Source of the DNA: Bombus terrestris
Lineage: Eukaryota; Arthropoda; Insecta; Hymenoptera; Apidae
Reading direction: 5' to 3'
Assembly: GCF_910591885.1 (NCBI RefSeq)
Contig: NC_063274.1
Coordinates: 12,050,164-12,114,163, forward strand
DNA: 64,000 bases
Below, piece by piece: positions 50,847 to 63,670 of the stretch (position 1 is the first letter of the stretch; the number at the start of each line of letters is the position of its first letter). Below the pieces are notes generated by a model. That model was not told where the DNA came from. It made no database searches and worked only from the letters and a program-made list of their open reading frames with translations. Made by a program: the position numbers and the translations under genes.

Positions 50847-53800
50847 AGAGGAGAGAACGACGAAAACTCCTCGTGCACTGGTTGCACGTCCCATTGCGCA
50901 AATGCGCCGTTTGGATTCTGCCGACGGCCGCGCTCCAGAGATGTATTTTATGACCAGGTTGTGTGCGCTATGGAACACGCAGAACCCATAGGAAGTCCAT
51001 TCCAGAATCACGGATAAAGGTGGCCCTATGTTGCTTCCCAAAGAAAGACTCTCCCTCCGATTGTTTTCTCGTTTAATTGGCCACGTTCAGACCGAAACCC
51101 TTCGAATGTCTCAGGATACGGAGCTCGGTTTTTCAAATTGAACTCACACTACGATTGCTTGCTTAATGTTGCTCTTTGCCGTATTGCTTTCGAGAGAATC
51201 TCATCGAGGCGTGTTCCTTGAGTTAATGTTTATGAAATTTGTTCGGTATTTGTATGGTTGTAGTATGTTGTATTCAACAAGTTGAATTGAGAACCAGATT
51301 TATATATTTCGATTGTTAATGGGATGTGTGTAATACGTACATTGTACGTTTTCAGAATAAAGTATGTTATATAATGTTTTTAATAGAAAATAATAACGTA
51401 ATTTAATACACGCGTCTTAGAATTAAAAAGTAAACTGGATTAAAAGATTGCTAAAAGTACATTTACATAGAGAGAAGAATTATACTCTGCAAAATGACTG
51501 AGAGTCAATTGAGTTAACCCTAGGTAGTCGTTCCAGTTAGATCATTACCATAATTAGTTGAATTTGATCGCGGTTCTGTGTGCTTTTGGGGCTTATTGGC
51601 TTGTTCGTCGTTTAATCAATGCCATTACCTCGTGAGATGAAGAGACGGAACGCAACTTCCTTGTGCAAGAGTGCGCGTGGATACCATAAATCACGTAACG
51701 ATCGATGAAAACCAATACTGCGAGATATCGTTAATTAATGTAAAAACAATAATCTCTATGAGAGGTTGTATACTAAACAGTAAACAGAAACGAAGGTTTA
51801 CCCGGTGTTGCAATGCAGTTATACAATATGATTAATAAATGAAACTTTCGGAATGTATGAAATGGATGTTTGTTTGATTAATTAACGGTTTTTAAATCTT
51901 TAAGTTTCAGATTGAATTGTATTATAAATTGTCATTTATAATGAAATAATTGAATGAAACGAACGAATGAAATTAATCTGAACGTACATATTTGACAAAA
52001 GCTTAGTAACTCGATTTCCATTAATGTGTTTCTTTAAAAATATTTATAAAAAGATTTCTTGTAGATTTAATTAATATTCCTAGCAGTTATTTGTCATAAT
52101 TAATTTAATTAGATAAATGAAAACATATTGTACATAAAAGTGTAGACTGAGTTACAGCAAAATAGATAAATAGGTAGGATATACAAATTTTACATTAGGC
52201 AGGTATTGGTTCACTTATCAAGATACTCCCTTTTCTTCTTTCCCTTTCTACACCAATGTCTTTCTCTTCTTTCTTCTTTCCTTTCCATTTTTTGTCTCTC
52301 TCTCCTTTACCTCTCTCTCCCATCGTTTTTTCTTCCTTTTATTTCTCCTCTATCTTCTTTTCTTCCTTCTCTTCCTTTTTTCTGCTTCGAGTGTACATAT
52401 TAGATCAACGGCATCCGCAGGGTTAAGTATATTTCATGACTCGTATATATCTCTCGATGGACCTCCACGAATTATAACTTGGATCATATTACGTCATATG
52501 CCGAGGTAGCGTGACGACGTGGCCCCACTACAAATATTTCTTAAAGAAATAAGGTTCTATCGCCTAATATGTAATAACTCGTCAGTGATGCCCCCGGCAC
52601 GATATTTCTCTCGGCAGAATCAACGCGTTCTCCGCCGACACTGAGGCGAACGAAAGTGTGCCGGGGCATTTTTACAGCACCAGCGAAGGAGAAGGACGAA
52701 GGAAGCAAAATCGCCCCGGAGAGTAGTACATCCTTCCCCTATACGAAAGAAAATCGAGGATGGTGTCGTAAAAAGGAATTTACTGGACGACTTATGTGCC
52801 CATAGAAGAAAGAGCGGCAATAACACTGGTCAGGAAAAGAGCGAGGGGTTCGGGGGTCAAAAGGCACGCGTCCAAACCCTTTAATTAAGCCCATTTGACG
52901 AGCTACGTTGAATTTTGCATCCTTTCTAATTGAGAAGGTCCCAAGATACTTTTCTAATTAAAAAACTTTTTGGCTAGAAAACATTATCTTGCGGAGTTGA
53001 ATCTTGCTGTTTGCCTCTATACGCAACGCTATTGTAGAATACAACGAAGTGTACTCGTAGCAAGACTAAAACATTCTGGCAAAATTTCTACTTATTTAGC
53101 TAGATTTCAGAGCTTTCGCGATTTTCACTGTAATATCCATGTAGTATATGAATTACCTGGTTGATAAAAACGAGTGAACACTTCGAAAATAACTTAGTAA
53201 AACTTAAACAAAGAGTGTTCGAAAGATTCGCTTACTGAAAGTTATTAGGTGACAAAATATTTCTATTTCGATGCCAAAGTTTGTGAAGAAGGATTTCCAA
53301 AAATATTTTCACAATTCGAAAGGATTCTATGTTTCTGCATTTTTATTACACGAAACTTCTTATCGTTAGCTAACAGCTGTTACAACTGAAGATATATCTC
53401 TGGCGAATATAAATTGGCAATTAAGAGCAAAAGTTTTGAAACGGCACTTATGCGTGGTGGCATGAAAGGGATTCAGCTTGCGGAAGAAAGCAAGGAACGG
53501 GCCAAAGTGACATCTCGAAAGTTTCTCATTCTTGAAACTTAAGTTTGCCTTTCAGAGGTTGGCCGAAGGGTGAGGAACCGAGTCTCTTCATCTGTCAGGT
53601 GCAACCAGTTATCGAGTTACTTAAAGCGTTCCTCCTTGTAAACGTATCTTACGATGCGCTGCTCACGGTTATGTCAAAGAGAAAGCTGCCGCTGGTTACA
53701 GCACAGAGATTCGTGTGATCCGTTTTTTTCGCGCGTCCCTTAAACTGATTGCGTATGTGGATGAAACGAGCGACTTCTTTTTTGCGAAGCACGCTAGTAA

Positions 53801-56800
53801 AACGCACGGATGGCCAACATCTTAATTAAATCTGCGCTCCAGTTACTTCTTATTTAAAGAAGACCATCCTTTCTTGCTACATAAAAATATCAAGTTAACG
53901 TACAATACAGAGATTACGATGTTCTTGCAAGATCTCTTTCGGAGTGGATGTCCTAGAATATTTTGCCCGAAGTGGAAATAAAAAGACTACAGTTCTCGGC
54001 TATCTTTCTAGAACCATTAATTAATTAAAAGAACACTTCTTAAGGATTTCACGATCTCGTATATTCGGTAAGAGTAATAACAGTATATTTTGTAAGTTTG
54101 TTAACATTGTATTTTAATTATGTAAAATATTTTCGGTCAGTGACACACTTTCACTGGTAATAAATTTAAAAACGAGTGCCAGGCGGGTAAATAAAAGGAA
54201 GCTCAATCTACGGACATGGCGTAACGTATAAATTCATTTCACGGGGGCAGAACTCAATTTATATAAAGCGTTGGCTTTCACGTTTTTACGATCTCCTCCG
54301 ATAAAACAACAACGTACCATTTGAAGAATGAAAAAATATAGGGCAAAGTTAGCCAAGAAATCAGACATATGGATAACCGACTATCGACAGTCCGTCGGCT
54401 GAGAATAGTTTGCAAAGTTAAGAGGGTGACAGATGATGACGGTGTGACGACATTAATAACACCTTATTAGCGCTAGGCACAATTCGCATATCATTGCCAG
54501 ATAGATGAGATTGCAGTTAACTTTCTACCAGAGATGGTTCGCTTATGGCATTGAAATGTAAAACTCAGACATACATCATTCACAATTCATTTAATCTCCC
54601 TTTTGAATTTTAATTACAATTAATTAAGTATTTACCAGATTTAAATACTTGTTATACGAAGTTGCTTTTCTTTCGTTGTTTTGTTATAAATTATTTAGTT
54701 ATATTATTAATTATTATTAATAATTTATAAATTATTTAGTTTTCGTAGAAAGATGAGAAATAAGATAAGCTACGTCAAAATAAAACCTCTTTAATTAACA
54801 GGATATTTTAACATTTTAAGGAAGCAAATAATTTTTTTATCTGCGATGGCTTAAATAGAATATTACGTTATTTAATGTAGACGGATTAAAGATAAAATAT
54901 TCGAAGAGGAAAGTAATACATTAAATACTGTAAAATTGTTTAACATTTCGCAATCTCTGTTGGCAATGATAACCGTAAATATAACACTGATGCAGATGCA
55001 CGTACGAAATCTTAGCGAATTTACGAGCAGCGTAAAAAGGACACCGTATAACCAATACAGAATAGAACTTTATGAAGCTTTTACGAGCGCGCGCAAAAAA
55101 TATAAAATTTATACACCGACAGTCATGAAAGGTACAATTTTGTCGCGCATTGCTTTAATGCTTGGTTTTACGATTAGAACCTCCCATATATTAAATTCTA
55201 CGGCATCGCTAAGCATACGCTCGTCACTGTTAATTCAAGCTTACCCTATCGTATTATGGAATCCATTTTCGAACTAATAAATTCAAAGCACGCAGCGATT
55301 CAAACTCACGAACAAGCGATTGTACACATTCACTTGATATAATTTCGTGACGACTCGTTGCAAATAAAAATTTCCATAAAAAATTTTAGTATTCTCTAAT
55401 AGAATGCATGATAAAACGGGACATTTTTATTCGCTAAAATAGTCTATGTTACTTTAACGTTTATTCCATAAGTGTACCCAAAAAAATAATCGCAATCGAC
55501 CTATTCTAAATATAAAAATACTTTTCAATTTATATAATTATCAGATTTAAAAAGAATGACAATTTTCTTTAAATATGCAGATACGATCCGTTTTCTACAC
55601 ATTTTCGTGTCGAAACATGATTAATCGCGATTAGCAAGTCCGGTGATTTGTTCGACCGAGGATGCTCGTAGAAATGAACGCGAAATAGGCGTGGACTTGT
55701 CGTTATTCGCGGTCGGTACACTCAGCTTGGAAAAGTTCGTGCCAGGTCCCGAAATGGCGCTGGGTGGACAGAATCAAATAACAGAACGCGGTTTGTTTGC
55801 AAGCCACCCCCGAACGGCTGGCACAGGAACATACAAACCATCCCCCCTGAAAACAGCGAGTCCAGTCGCGAGCCCTCCGTTCGCCACTCAACCCCCATGA
55901 ACACCCCCTGCCACCCCCTTCGAGCCAGAGCAATGCGACTGTAGCAGGACACAGCAATCAACGCGAACGACAGTAGCAACGTTCACCGCATACAGATATC
56001 CACGGTTTTATTTAGGGCTTTCGGTTAGAAGGTATAGACAAGTACAAACACGGCCGGAATCCAGCAGCTATACGACAAGGGTGTATTTATATATAGACGT
56101 GAATAAGCTGGTTTATAGGTATACAGGTTTTTGTCTATGTGTGCCTGTACACACATATCCGTCGTATAGTTGCCCTGCGCGCATCCAAGAGCCGGTGGAA
56201 ATTCATTTTAAGTTTAATGGGGATTTCGCGGGACTAATCCGACTCTTGAGCGATTTCGCCCACCAGGGAAAGCTTTAATTAAGGACTTTACCAGGTAGTC
56301 GACGTGTGCGTACACAGAGACAGAGGGGGCGCGTATACATCCGAAGACGAAATTGTCCACTACCACTATTTGAATGGATAGAGGAAGCTCGAGGGCCGGA
56401 TGCATAATTGAACAATGCGCTGAAACGAAAGCCGATTTCTCTACGCTCATTAGCTCAATTGCATTTTTATGATTTAAATAATGGAATCGGTCTGTATTAA
56501 TTAGCCGAGCCGGTGACAACACGATCAGCTAATGCGTTCCGCGTCCACCAAAGTGAGTAAATTAGTACGTAAACTGTAAATGTTCGGACGATGAAATTAC
56601 AAAGTGGCACACCAATCTAATCGAAGTGGTAATGTAATAGAGATATAAATATCGATTTACTTTCTCCCTGTAATTTCCGATAATTTTGCTTCGCTTGTAG
56701 AGACGTTTCGATGTTCTTCTTTATTTTTAATTTTTATACGTATAAACACGTTCAAAACTAAGGAATTCTATTAAAAACAAAGTTTCGCCGATATACTAGA

Positions 56801-59159
56801 AATTGAATTAACCGAGACTTAAGAAAACTCGTATTAAATAAACCACCATCGACACGTTCTGGTCTCATTATTCGCCTTTCTAATAACCGGTGCGCGTTCA
56901 CAAAGGCTTGAAATCTTCAACGGTAGTGGTTCGTTGCATAATTGACGACACAGCGACGAGAGTAATTCGCCTCGTTTACCCGGTACACTCGAAGGCGGGC
57001 ACTTTTCACCGGTGAATAATAATCGTAAAACGACGATTTTAATGAATCGACTCTCTGCTTGATTATTATACGCGGAAGAGCAAGTAATGAGATTGCCGCG
57101 CTTGATACATCCGGCTAGTGGCGAGCTAGGTCCTCGAGCATACAATATGAACCCTTAAACGTGGCATGGCGTATCGCTGGTGAAGGGGAACGACTCGCGT
57201 CTATGCATTTACCTTTACCTGGTATACAATCTCGACATACTTGTATAAATATCAAGCGTTTGACGTTAAGGGATCTTGAATAAGGAACACGTAGAGTGGT
57301 AAACACCTCGTATCGCGTTGTTCTCCACGCGAAGTCTATACATAGACACTACCGATAACTACTACGATTTTCACGAAGCTCGTGCTAGCAGCGTGTATAT
57401 ATCCTCGCATCGTTTGGTCACAGAGAACTTAATAAAGACCACTGGGGCGTATTGCAATTTGCACGTATGATGCTCGGTTTGCTGAGTGAAAACTGGCCAG
57501 TACGATGAGAAATAACAGGGGGCGATAGGATCGTGGGCTAAAAGCGGATAGGAGACGCAACGCGGATGGCAAAATTATTAAATTCGTCGGATATCTCATT
57601 TTGGTCCTTTTACCTTCTCCGCTGCCTTTTACGCTCGTTTCACTCCCCTTTTATCCCAAGTATTGGTGTCTTTCTGTAGATCAATCTTTCCTGCATCTGC
57701 AACTGCATTTCCCGTTAAGATGAAATTCCCAGCCGGCGAGTGGATATAGAGTTGAGTTTCAGTCGAATGGATAGGAAAAGGGTATGGATTACCGCGCTTC
57801 GAACGGGATATAGACTGGCTTAAATTTTCCTCGCGTTTTCTTCTGTTAGAAAATTGATTCATATTCCTATTACTGTTGCTAACAACAATCGTGTATGTAT
57901 TAAGACATAAGAAGGGACAATTATCTTAGTTTTATTATATTAGTTCTAGTATTACAATACTCCACATTATATTATAATATATTTCATTTCAACAATGTAA
58001 TATTTTAACTGATACTATCCTTTTTAGCTTCAACCAGTATATTTGATTGGGTCCTGTTTAAAATAGCGAATCTTTAATGGAAATGCCGTCAACACGCTAT
58101 GATTTGCTTTCGTAAAGATTTCCACGGGTGCGAGCAAAGTGTAATATCCGGTAGAGTGAAAAATTTCTGCGTGCTACGCTGACAAGGATTCGTATGCACG
58201 ACAAGAGGGCTGCAAGTTCCCAGAACTTTTAATTGACTCCATCGTGAAACTTAACAGACACGACTTTGATCGTCTTGCTTTCGTTTATCCTGGTCCCGCA
58301 ATCTTGTAGAGAGACTTGGATTTGACAAGTACGAGAAACGATTTTTACCGCCACGCGAAAGTTTGACAGTTTAAAATAAAAAGTAGAAGGTTCGCGTTTG
58401 GTTTAACCATGAGTCGATAAAAAATTTGTCTTCTTCGGATAAAGATGGCGAAAATGTATGTATGATAAGGAATAATGATAAATGTCGAATAGAGGCAAAT
58501 AACTTTTAGTATACAGGTAATTAATTCTCTATTAAAGTTTCAGTTTAATAATGTTATGTGCTTCATATAATAGCAGTGAGCTAAGCAGCTTACCATTAAA
58601 TTAAAAATTAGTAGAGTACGAATAAATGAATTCTAACTTCGCGCAAAACATTTAATTATGTAAATGTTCCGTAAATACTGAAAAATGTATTATACAGTAC
58701 TTGATAATAAATAGGAAGGGCAGTTCTGTGGATAGATATTTAATTCTTTGTTTATTAAGTACACTCCACTTACATAATTGTGTTTAAAGCGAAAATTAGT
58801 GGGAAATGTTGCTATCATTTTAGCTTCTTTTACGTCTATTCTTTCTCTGAAATTTATCATGATAGATAAATATTACTTATTGAGTATGGTTAATTGTTAG
58901 TGGAGTTTTAAATTAATCTCCATCGTACTCGCTCGACTCTGCATTGAAACTTTATATGCTACACATGTGTGTATAGAAAACGTGTTTGTTCGCGAAGAGG
59001 ACCTTCTCGCTTGTTTACCTGGAAATTACATTTCGTGTTGCATGCATTGCCTCATGCTGTGGACGGCTGGAATTACAGATGAAGCAATAGATGGGAGATG
59101 AAAAAGAGGAAAGGACGAAAGAAGATAATCATATAAATAAATTGCAATCTGCTAAGCAG
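50845..59159. other. non-coding region, no supported gene
   Basis: Contains a pyrimidine-rich tract (52210-52385) and GC-balanced islands (52500-52870, 53440-53800, 55620-56540, 56860-57560, 57600-57850). The island at 55700-55960 is open on both strands without conserved motifs. The remainder is AT-rich. No exon, tRNA or RNA gene could be supported. Confidence 0.5.
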
Positions 59160-59213
59160 AATGAAATGTAGTACAATTCTTTTATCAACCCAGCTTTTCA
59201 TAATTACCTTATT

Positions 59214-59610
59214 TTATGATCTTGTCCAAGATGTTCTTTTATGGTTTTGTCTAAGACCTTTGTCGTCTACTCTCTGACTAACTCTCAAATTCTCATCTTG
59301 CTTCAACTTGAACTCTCTTATGGCGTCCAGCCCTAAGATCAGATCATATGTGAAGTTATCATTGCACACTATATAAACATTTATTTCTTTCTCTATTTTA
59401 TTAACTTTCATTCTAAGTTTTGCCCGGCTATTCATGAAGTCCTTCCCACTGATAGTCTTAAACATACTCGTGTCTTTTATTATATCTGCCTTTATTTGGT
59501 CAATGATTCTTTGGTTAATGTAGCTTGCATTGGCTCCAGTATCATAGACGCCTTCAACCTCTTTCTGGTCGTTGATTCTAACTCGGAGCTTTATCAGTGA
59601 TTCTTACTTC
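59214..59610 (-). pseudogene. Ty3/Gypsy retroviral-type aspartic protease, truncated
   Basis: One open frame contains the active-site motif VYDTGANASYI (DTG at plus 59535-59543), followed by the glycine-containing LGLDAIREF segment typical of these proteases. These enzymes cut the element's own polyprotein. The frame stops at 59214 and the sequence below about 59160 has no RT, so this copy lost the rest of pol. The upstream boundary with gag is approximate. Confidence 0.7.
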
Positions 59611-59714
59611 TCCAGGCGTTTTAGTTTTTTCCATTCTCATCTGGTGTTATTGCTTCTTTACTTTCTGTTGTGAATGCTTCTAATGAATTTACCGGCTTTT
59701 GGTTCCTCTGAGCA

Positions 59715-59744
59715 TTTCTGTTTCTGTTTCTGTTTCTGTTTCTG
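59715..59744 (+). repeat. (TTTCTG)5 microsatellite in gag
   Basis: Five tandem TTTCTG units inside the gag 3' region, encoding alternating Arg-Asn on the minus strand just after the zinc-knuckle remnant. Confidence 0.95.
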
Positions 59745-59764
59745 CATACTTGTGTTGGGTGAAA

Positions 59765-60380
59765 TCAGCCTGGGAAATTCAGTGCTTCACAAATCACACA
59801 CAGTTGTTTCTTGGGTGGTGGCTCTGGCTTTCTGTCCAATCTTGCATTATTCTCTTGTGTTTTTCTTCCTTTCATCTGGTCTTCATATTGCCCCAAGAGT
59901 CTGATTAAGTCATTTGTTGATTGTACAGCTTCTTTATCAATTTCATCTTGAATGTGTATGGGTAATCCAATAACAATTAGATTTATCCTTGTCTCTTCGG
60001 AGGTCTTCCTCCTTGCTTCCAATATTAATCGTTCCTTTTCTATGGCATATTCAGTGAATGAACCTGAAATATATTTAAAGTTATAGGCATATTGGGCTGC
60101 CGACCAACCTTTATTGCTAAAAGCTTTTAGAAATGCTGCCTTCCAATTTTCCCAGTTGTATTCTTCATCTTTCAGCAGATTTGTCTGGTACCATTCTGAT
60201 GCTGTTTTTCCCAAATATTTCTTCAAATTCTTGATCCTTTTTTCGTCGTTTTGGATCTCGTATTTTTCGCATTCCGTTTCATACAAATATCCAATCTGTG
60301 GCCTTTTGCGTTCCATTAAATTGTTTTATGGCAAAGTCCGTGCCTTCCCTCTCATGCATGTTTTGTTTCTGGAAGATCTC
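59765..60380 (-). pseudogene. Ty3/Gypsy gag, frameshifted
   Basis: The open frame from 60316 to 59765 shows the capsid pattern of gypsy gag: ETECEKYEI, then a W-x-L-x2-F-like stretch (WKAAFLKAF), then a helical region ending in an Arg-rich linker and CVICEALNFPG. The preceding piece (FNGTQKATDWI) lies in another frame, so a 1-base indel separates them near 60290. A TGA falls within the zinc knuckle (C-x2-C ... H-x4-C). Gag forms the element's capsid. This copy cannot make it intact. Confidence 0.75.
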
Positions 60381-60450
60381 TAATAATGTTTCTATTTGAA
60401 GATTGGGCTTTCCTTGTGGGGATGATCTCCGATACTTCTAAATAAATATC

Positions 60451-60732
60451 TCAAAACAGGAAGTTTAAACTTGTATCGATGTATGACGCTGCTGTTGCAT
60501 CATCCATCGTGACTGCAATGTTTCTGTAATGGCCTACCTTGGTTAAGCTGTTTGCGGCTTTCTTCACTATCGATAAACTGAATAACCGCGGATGATGATC
60601 TCTTGCTTGATATTCTGGGGGAAAGACATAACATACTTCATCTTCTGGTTTTCTTATGGATTCTATGCATTCTATTTTCTCCCCCCTTGCGTTCTCGTTC
60701 ATGACAATACGTAGCTTCACTTCTAACGGCAT
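60451..60732 (-). CDS. small ORF between LTR and gag of the retroelement
   Basis: A 93-codon ORF with a true ATG (MPLEVKLRIVMNENARG) immediately inside the LTR and before gag. Its composition is protein-like (charged, with CYVFPPEY). It may be the N-terminal part of gag, separated by a stop, or an unrelated leader ORF. No family recognised. Confidence 0.4.
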   Translation of the reverse strand: MPLEVKLRIVMNENARGEKIECIESIRKPEDEVCYVFPPEYQARDHHPRLFSLSIVKKAANSLTKVGHYRNIAVTMDDATAASYIDTSLNFLF

Positions 60733-60790
60733 GACATAGTGAAAATCGGTTTGTAAGATCGTAATCTGGGGATAATTCAGGGATCGATTC

Positions 60791-61183
60791 TGTAGTCTGA
60801 AAATCGAGTTTTTATTATGAAGTAAATAATAAAATACAAAAATAAACAACAATTAGTATGCGTCTATAACAATAAATAACAATAATTATCTAAACGGGAA
60901 ATAACAAGTCTTTAGTGCAATGTTTACCTGAAAATCGAGAATCGATTTTCAACGTCCTGAGCTACCGATCTTTCTTCTTCAGTCTTTAAAATCTTAAATA
61001 ACTATTCTGTAGCCTTGTCTGTCTCTAATGTAACTCTCTGTCCGTCCGTTCGGGAAAAATGTGCTTCTTAAAATGGTCGTCCGTAAAACAAAAGAAGATC
61101 GGTCTGCCCGTGAAACACAGCCTGTCGTGCTACCCATAAAGCAAAAAGAATCCCTATCCTACATGAACTCTAGGGAGTTTACA
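60791..61183 (-). repeat. shared LTR of the Ty3/Gypsy elements
   Basis: On the minus strand it starts TGTAAACTCCC right after a polypurine tract (GAGGAGGGGAGG, plus 61184-61195) and about 30 nt after the integrase stop. It ends in ACTACA, giving TGTA...TACA termini over 393 bp. AATAAA lies near the end (plus 60811-60816). The PPT side is firm; the other border is inferred from the TACA end and length. I see no clear TGG-type primer site just inside. Confidence 0.55.
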
Positions 61184-61213
61184 CCTCCCCTCCTCGTGTT
61201 GACAATTACATCG

Positions 61214-62518
61214 CTAATTGTATTCTCTGTAAGGGGTCAGCTTACTCGAGTGGAAGAAATTCCCTTCAGATCTCCGATTACCGTTATCCACTTCATATAT
61301 GGAGTTTGAAATCCTTCTTAGAATTTTGAAAGGTCCTTTCCTAATTTCTTCCAGCTTATTTCTATTCATTTTGTTTCCGTTGTGGGTGAAGACCATATCA
61401 CCGATTTTAAATTCGTGTTCTCTTCTTTTTTTATCGTATTTTTCTTTGTTGATTTCGAAATTTCTTGTCGAGTTTTTGAATGCTTCTTCTCTGTCTCTTT
61501 TTAGGTTTATCTTATTTTCCATTATTTCCTTAGGGACGATTTCAATCATTTTTCCATACAGTAAATGATTTGGGGCAAATCCCGTTACACTGTGTCTGGT
61601 GTTATTGTATTCTTCTACGCTTTCTTCTGCGATTTTTGTCCAGTTTCTCTTATTTTTGTCTGAATTCATCTTACATCTGATCCTGTTCACTAATGTTTGA
61701 TTTACCCTTTCGTTCAGTCCAGTGGAGAATGGGCAGTCTGTCGAAGTGAAAATTAATTTAATGTTCCTTTTTCTCGCATACTCTTGAATTTCTTTGGATG
61801 TCATTACTGGGTATAGGTCTGCAAGGAAAATTTTTATGGAATCAGTTTCTCCTGTCGAGTCTATAAGTTTTATGATATCTTCTGAGCGTTGTGTTTTCGA
61901 TGTGGAGATAAAAACAGCCCTTGAAAAATGATCGATGAGTATGTGCATGTATTTCTTTGGTGAGTTGTTATTGGAAAAACCTCCGATCGTATCGAATGAC
62001 AATATTTCAAACGGTTTCCTAGCTGGTCCTAGTTTCGACATAAACCCGATCGGTCTTCTCGTTCTGCTTTTATTCTTGATGCAGATTTCGCAATGTTTGC
62101 AGAATTTGTCGACAATTCGGTCCATCTTTTTGAAATAACAAAAGGGTCGGATTTTCTTCAGTATATGGTTTCTTCCAATGTGACCAAAGAAATCATAAAC
62201 CTTCCTTATGATATATTCACCAAACTCTTGTGAGACGAATATACGTTGGCGTCCTTTAATATTTTTAAAAAAAATCTCTGATTTTTTTATAAGGTCTTTC
62301 GTATTTTTAATATTTTCTCTGTTTTCTTCTTGGTCTTGGATTATGTCTTGTTTTTTTATAATATTTGCTACTTTCAAAACATCTTCTTCATTCTTAAAGC
62401 TTTCTAAGACGGGGTTCCTGGATAGTGCGTCTGCCTCTATGTTGTGCTTTCCTGGAGCATAGTATATCAGGTCTCCTAAGATTTCATCGGTTCTTGCCTT
62501 GATTCTCATTAATTCCAA
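61214..62518 (-). CDS. Ty3/Gypsy pol fragment: RNase H end and integrase
   Basis: An intact 434-codon frame. It starts with the RNase H C-terminus (ADALSRNP), then the integrase zinc-binding domain (GHIGRNH and CKHCEIC), then the catalytic core. Acidic residues of the DDE triad are visible: SFDTIGGF, FLADLYPV and LNERVNQTL. A C-terminal KIGDMVF...GPFKI segment follows, without a chromodomain. Integrase inserts the element's DNA into the host genome. The frame is open, but the rest of pol is broken, so the element is not autonomous. Confidence 0.85.
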   Translation of the reverse strand: MELMRIKARTDEILGDLIYYAPGKHNIEADALSRNPVLESFKNEEDVLKVANIIKKQDIIQDQEENRENIKNTKDLIKKSEIFFKNIKGRQRIFVSQEFGEYIIRKVYDFFGHIGRNHILKKIRPFCYFKKMDRIVDKFCKHCEICIKNKSRTRRPIGFMSKLGPARKPFEILSFDTIGGFSNNNSPKKYMHILIDHFSRAVFISTSKTQRSEDIIKLIDSTGETDSIKIFLADLYPVMTSKEIQEYARKRNIKLIFTSTDCPFSTGLNERVNQTLVNRIRCKMNSDKNKRNWTKIAEESVEEYNNTRHSVTGFAPNHLLYGKMIEIVPKEIMENKINLKRDREEAFKNSTRNFEINKEKYDKKRREHEFKIGDMVFTHNGNKMNRNKLEEIRKGPFKILRRISNSIYEVDNGNRRSEGNFFHSSKLTPYREYN

Positions 62519-63670
62519 TGGTTTATGATCTGAAAGGAAAGTGAAATATCTACTAATTAAACAATGTTGTCAGTATTGAATCGTCTCTTTAATAACAAGA
62601 CATTCAAAGTGGATTGCTTTTCTCTTAGCCTCTGTTGGCTTCAATTTTCTCGAAAAGTACACAACAGGGTATAACATCCCGTTGTCTTGAGGTTGCCTTA
62701 AAACTGCTCCTAAGCCCTCTCCACTTGCTTCTGTGTAAATGAATACTTCTTTGTTATGGTCTTATATTGAAAGGATCGGGCTTGAACAGAGGTATTCTTT
62801 AATCTTTTGAAATGATTTTTCACATTCTTCATTCCAAATAAATTCTGTGTTTTTTCTTAATAATTTGTGTAGTGGTACCAAGAGTTTGAGATGAATTTAT
62901 AATAAAAATTTATTTTTCCGAGTAATTGTCTCACATTCTTCTTATTTCTTGGACGTTCAAATTCACGTATCGCTTTTAGGTTATCTTTCCCTGGTCTCAC
63001 ACCATCTTTCTCTATAATGTGGCCTAGGTATTTTACTGAGTTCTCTGCGAATTTACATTTGGCCAGTTTTAATCGGAAGCCTTCTTTCCTTATTACCTTC
63101 ATCAACTGCTCTATGTGTTTGATATGTTGACCAAACGTTTCAGAGAAGACTAGGATGTCGTCGATGTAGTTAATGCAAAATTCTGCTAATCCGTTCCTTC
63201 TAAAAGTATTTGCCAGCACCCGTTGGAAAATAGCAGGAGAGATTATTAGTCCGAACAGTAAACATTTCCGTTGCCAGTGTCCATTTTGTGTTATAAAGTC
63301 TGTCTTCTCTCGGTCCTCTTTTTTTATTGGAATTGATCAAACGCTGAATCAATGTCAAACGTTGAGAAGAAATAGCAATATCCCGCTTTGACTGTGATAT
63401 CTTCGATTCTTGGGAACGGTTGTAATTCCAGAACTACAATTTTGTTTATCTCTTGGAAATCAATACACAGTCTATCTCGACGATTCAATTTTTTTTTAGA
63501 AGCTAGTGTCATCGGTGCTGCAAATGGTGAACTGATCCCTCTGTGAGAGCCTGTTCTAGTAATTTCGTACTCTGGAATTCAATTTCTTTCTGGTCTGGAA
63601 TGCTACATCTGTATGGTTTCTTTGATATAAATTTGTTTTCAGTTAGCTCAATGGAAGCCTCTTGATATTT
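62519..63670 (-). pseudogene. Ty3/Gypsy reverse transcriptase and RNase H, broken
   Basis: Pieces in several frames: CIDFQEINKIV (63324-63512), then FGLIISPAIFQRV, then NYIDDILVFSE with the catalytic Y-x-D-D (62857-63219), then YLGHIIEKDGV. RNase H fragments (YFSRKLKP) lie near 62640. At least two frameshifts and several stops separate them. The reading ends upstream at about 63671, where a tandem repeat begins. Confidence 0.8.

Larger units (their letters stand above)
59160..63670 (-). mobile_element. decayed Ty3/Gypsy elements sharing one LTR
   Basis: On the minus strand the order is reverse transcriptase, RNase H, integrase, LTR, small ORF, gag, protease. A single element would read LTR-gag-protease-RT-RNase H-integrase-LTR, so this looks like the 3' part of one copy joined through a shared LTR to the 5' part of a second copy. 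The second copy is cut off after protease at about 59160. Stops and frameshifts interrupt gag, RT and RNase H; the integrase frame is still open. The left copy's upstream part is replaced by a tandem repeat at 63671. Confidence 0.8.

Noticed and set aside
50481..51041. Long minus-strand ORFs with Arg-Glu runs
   Set aside because: They are a direct translation of the (CT)n microsatellite and extend only because that repeat contains no stop codons.
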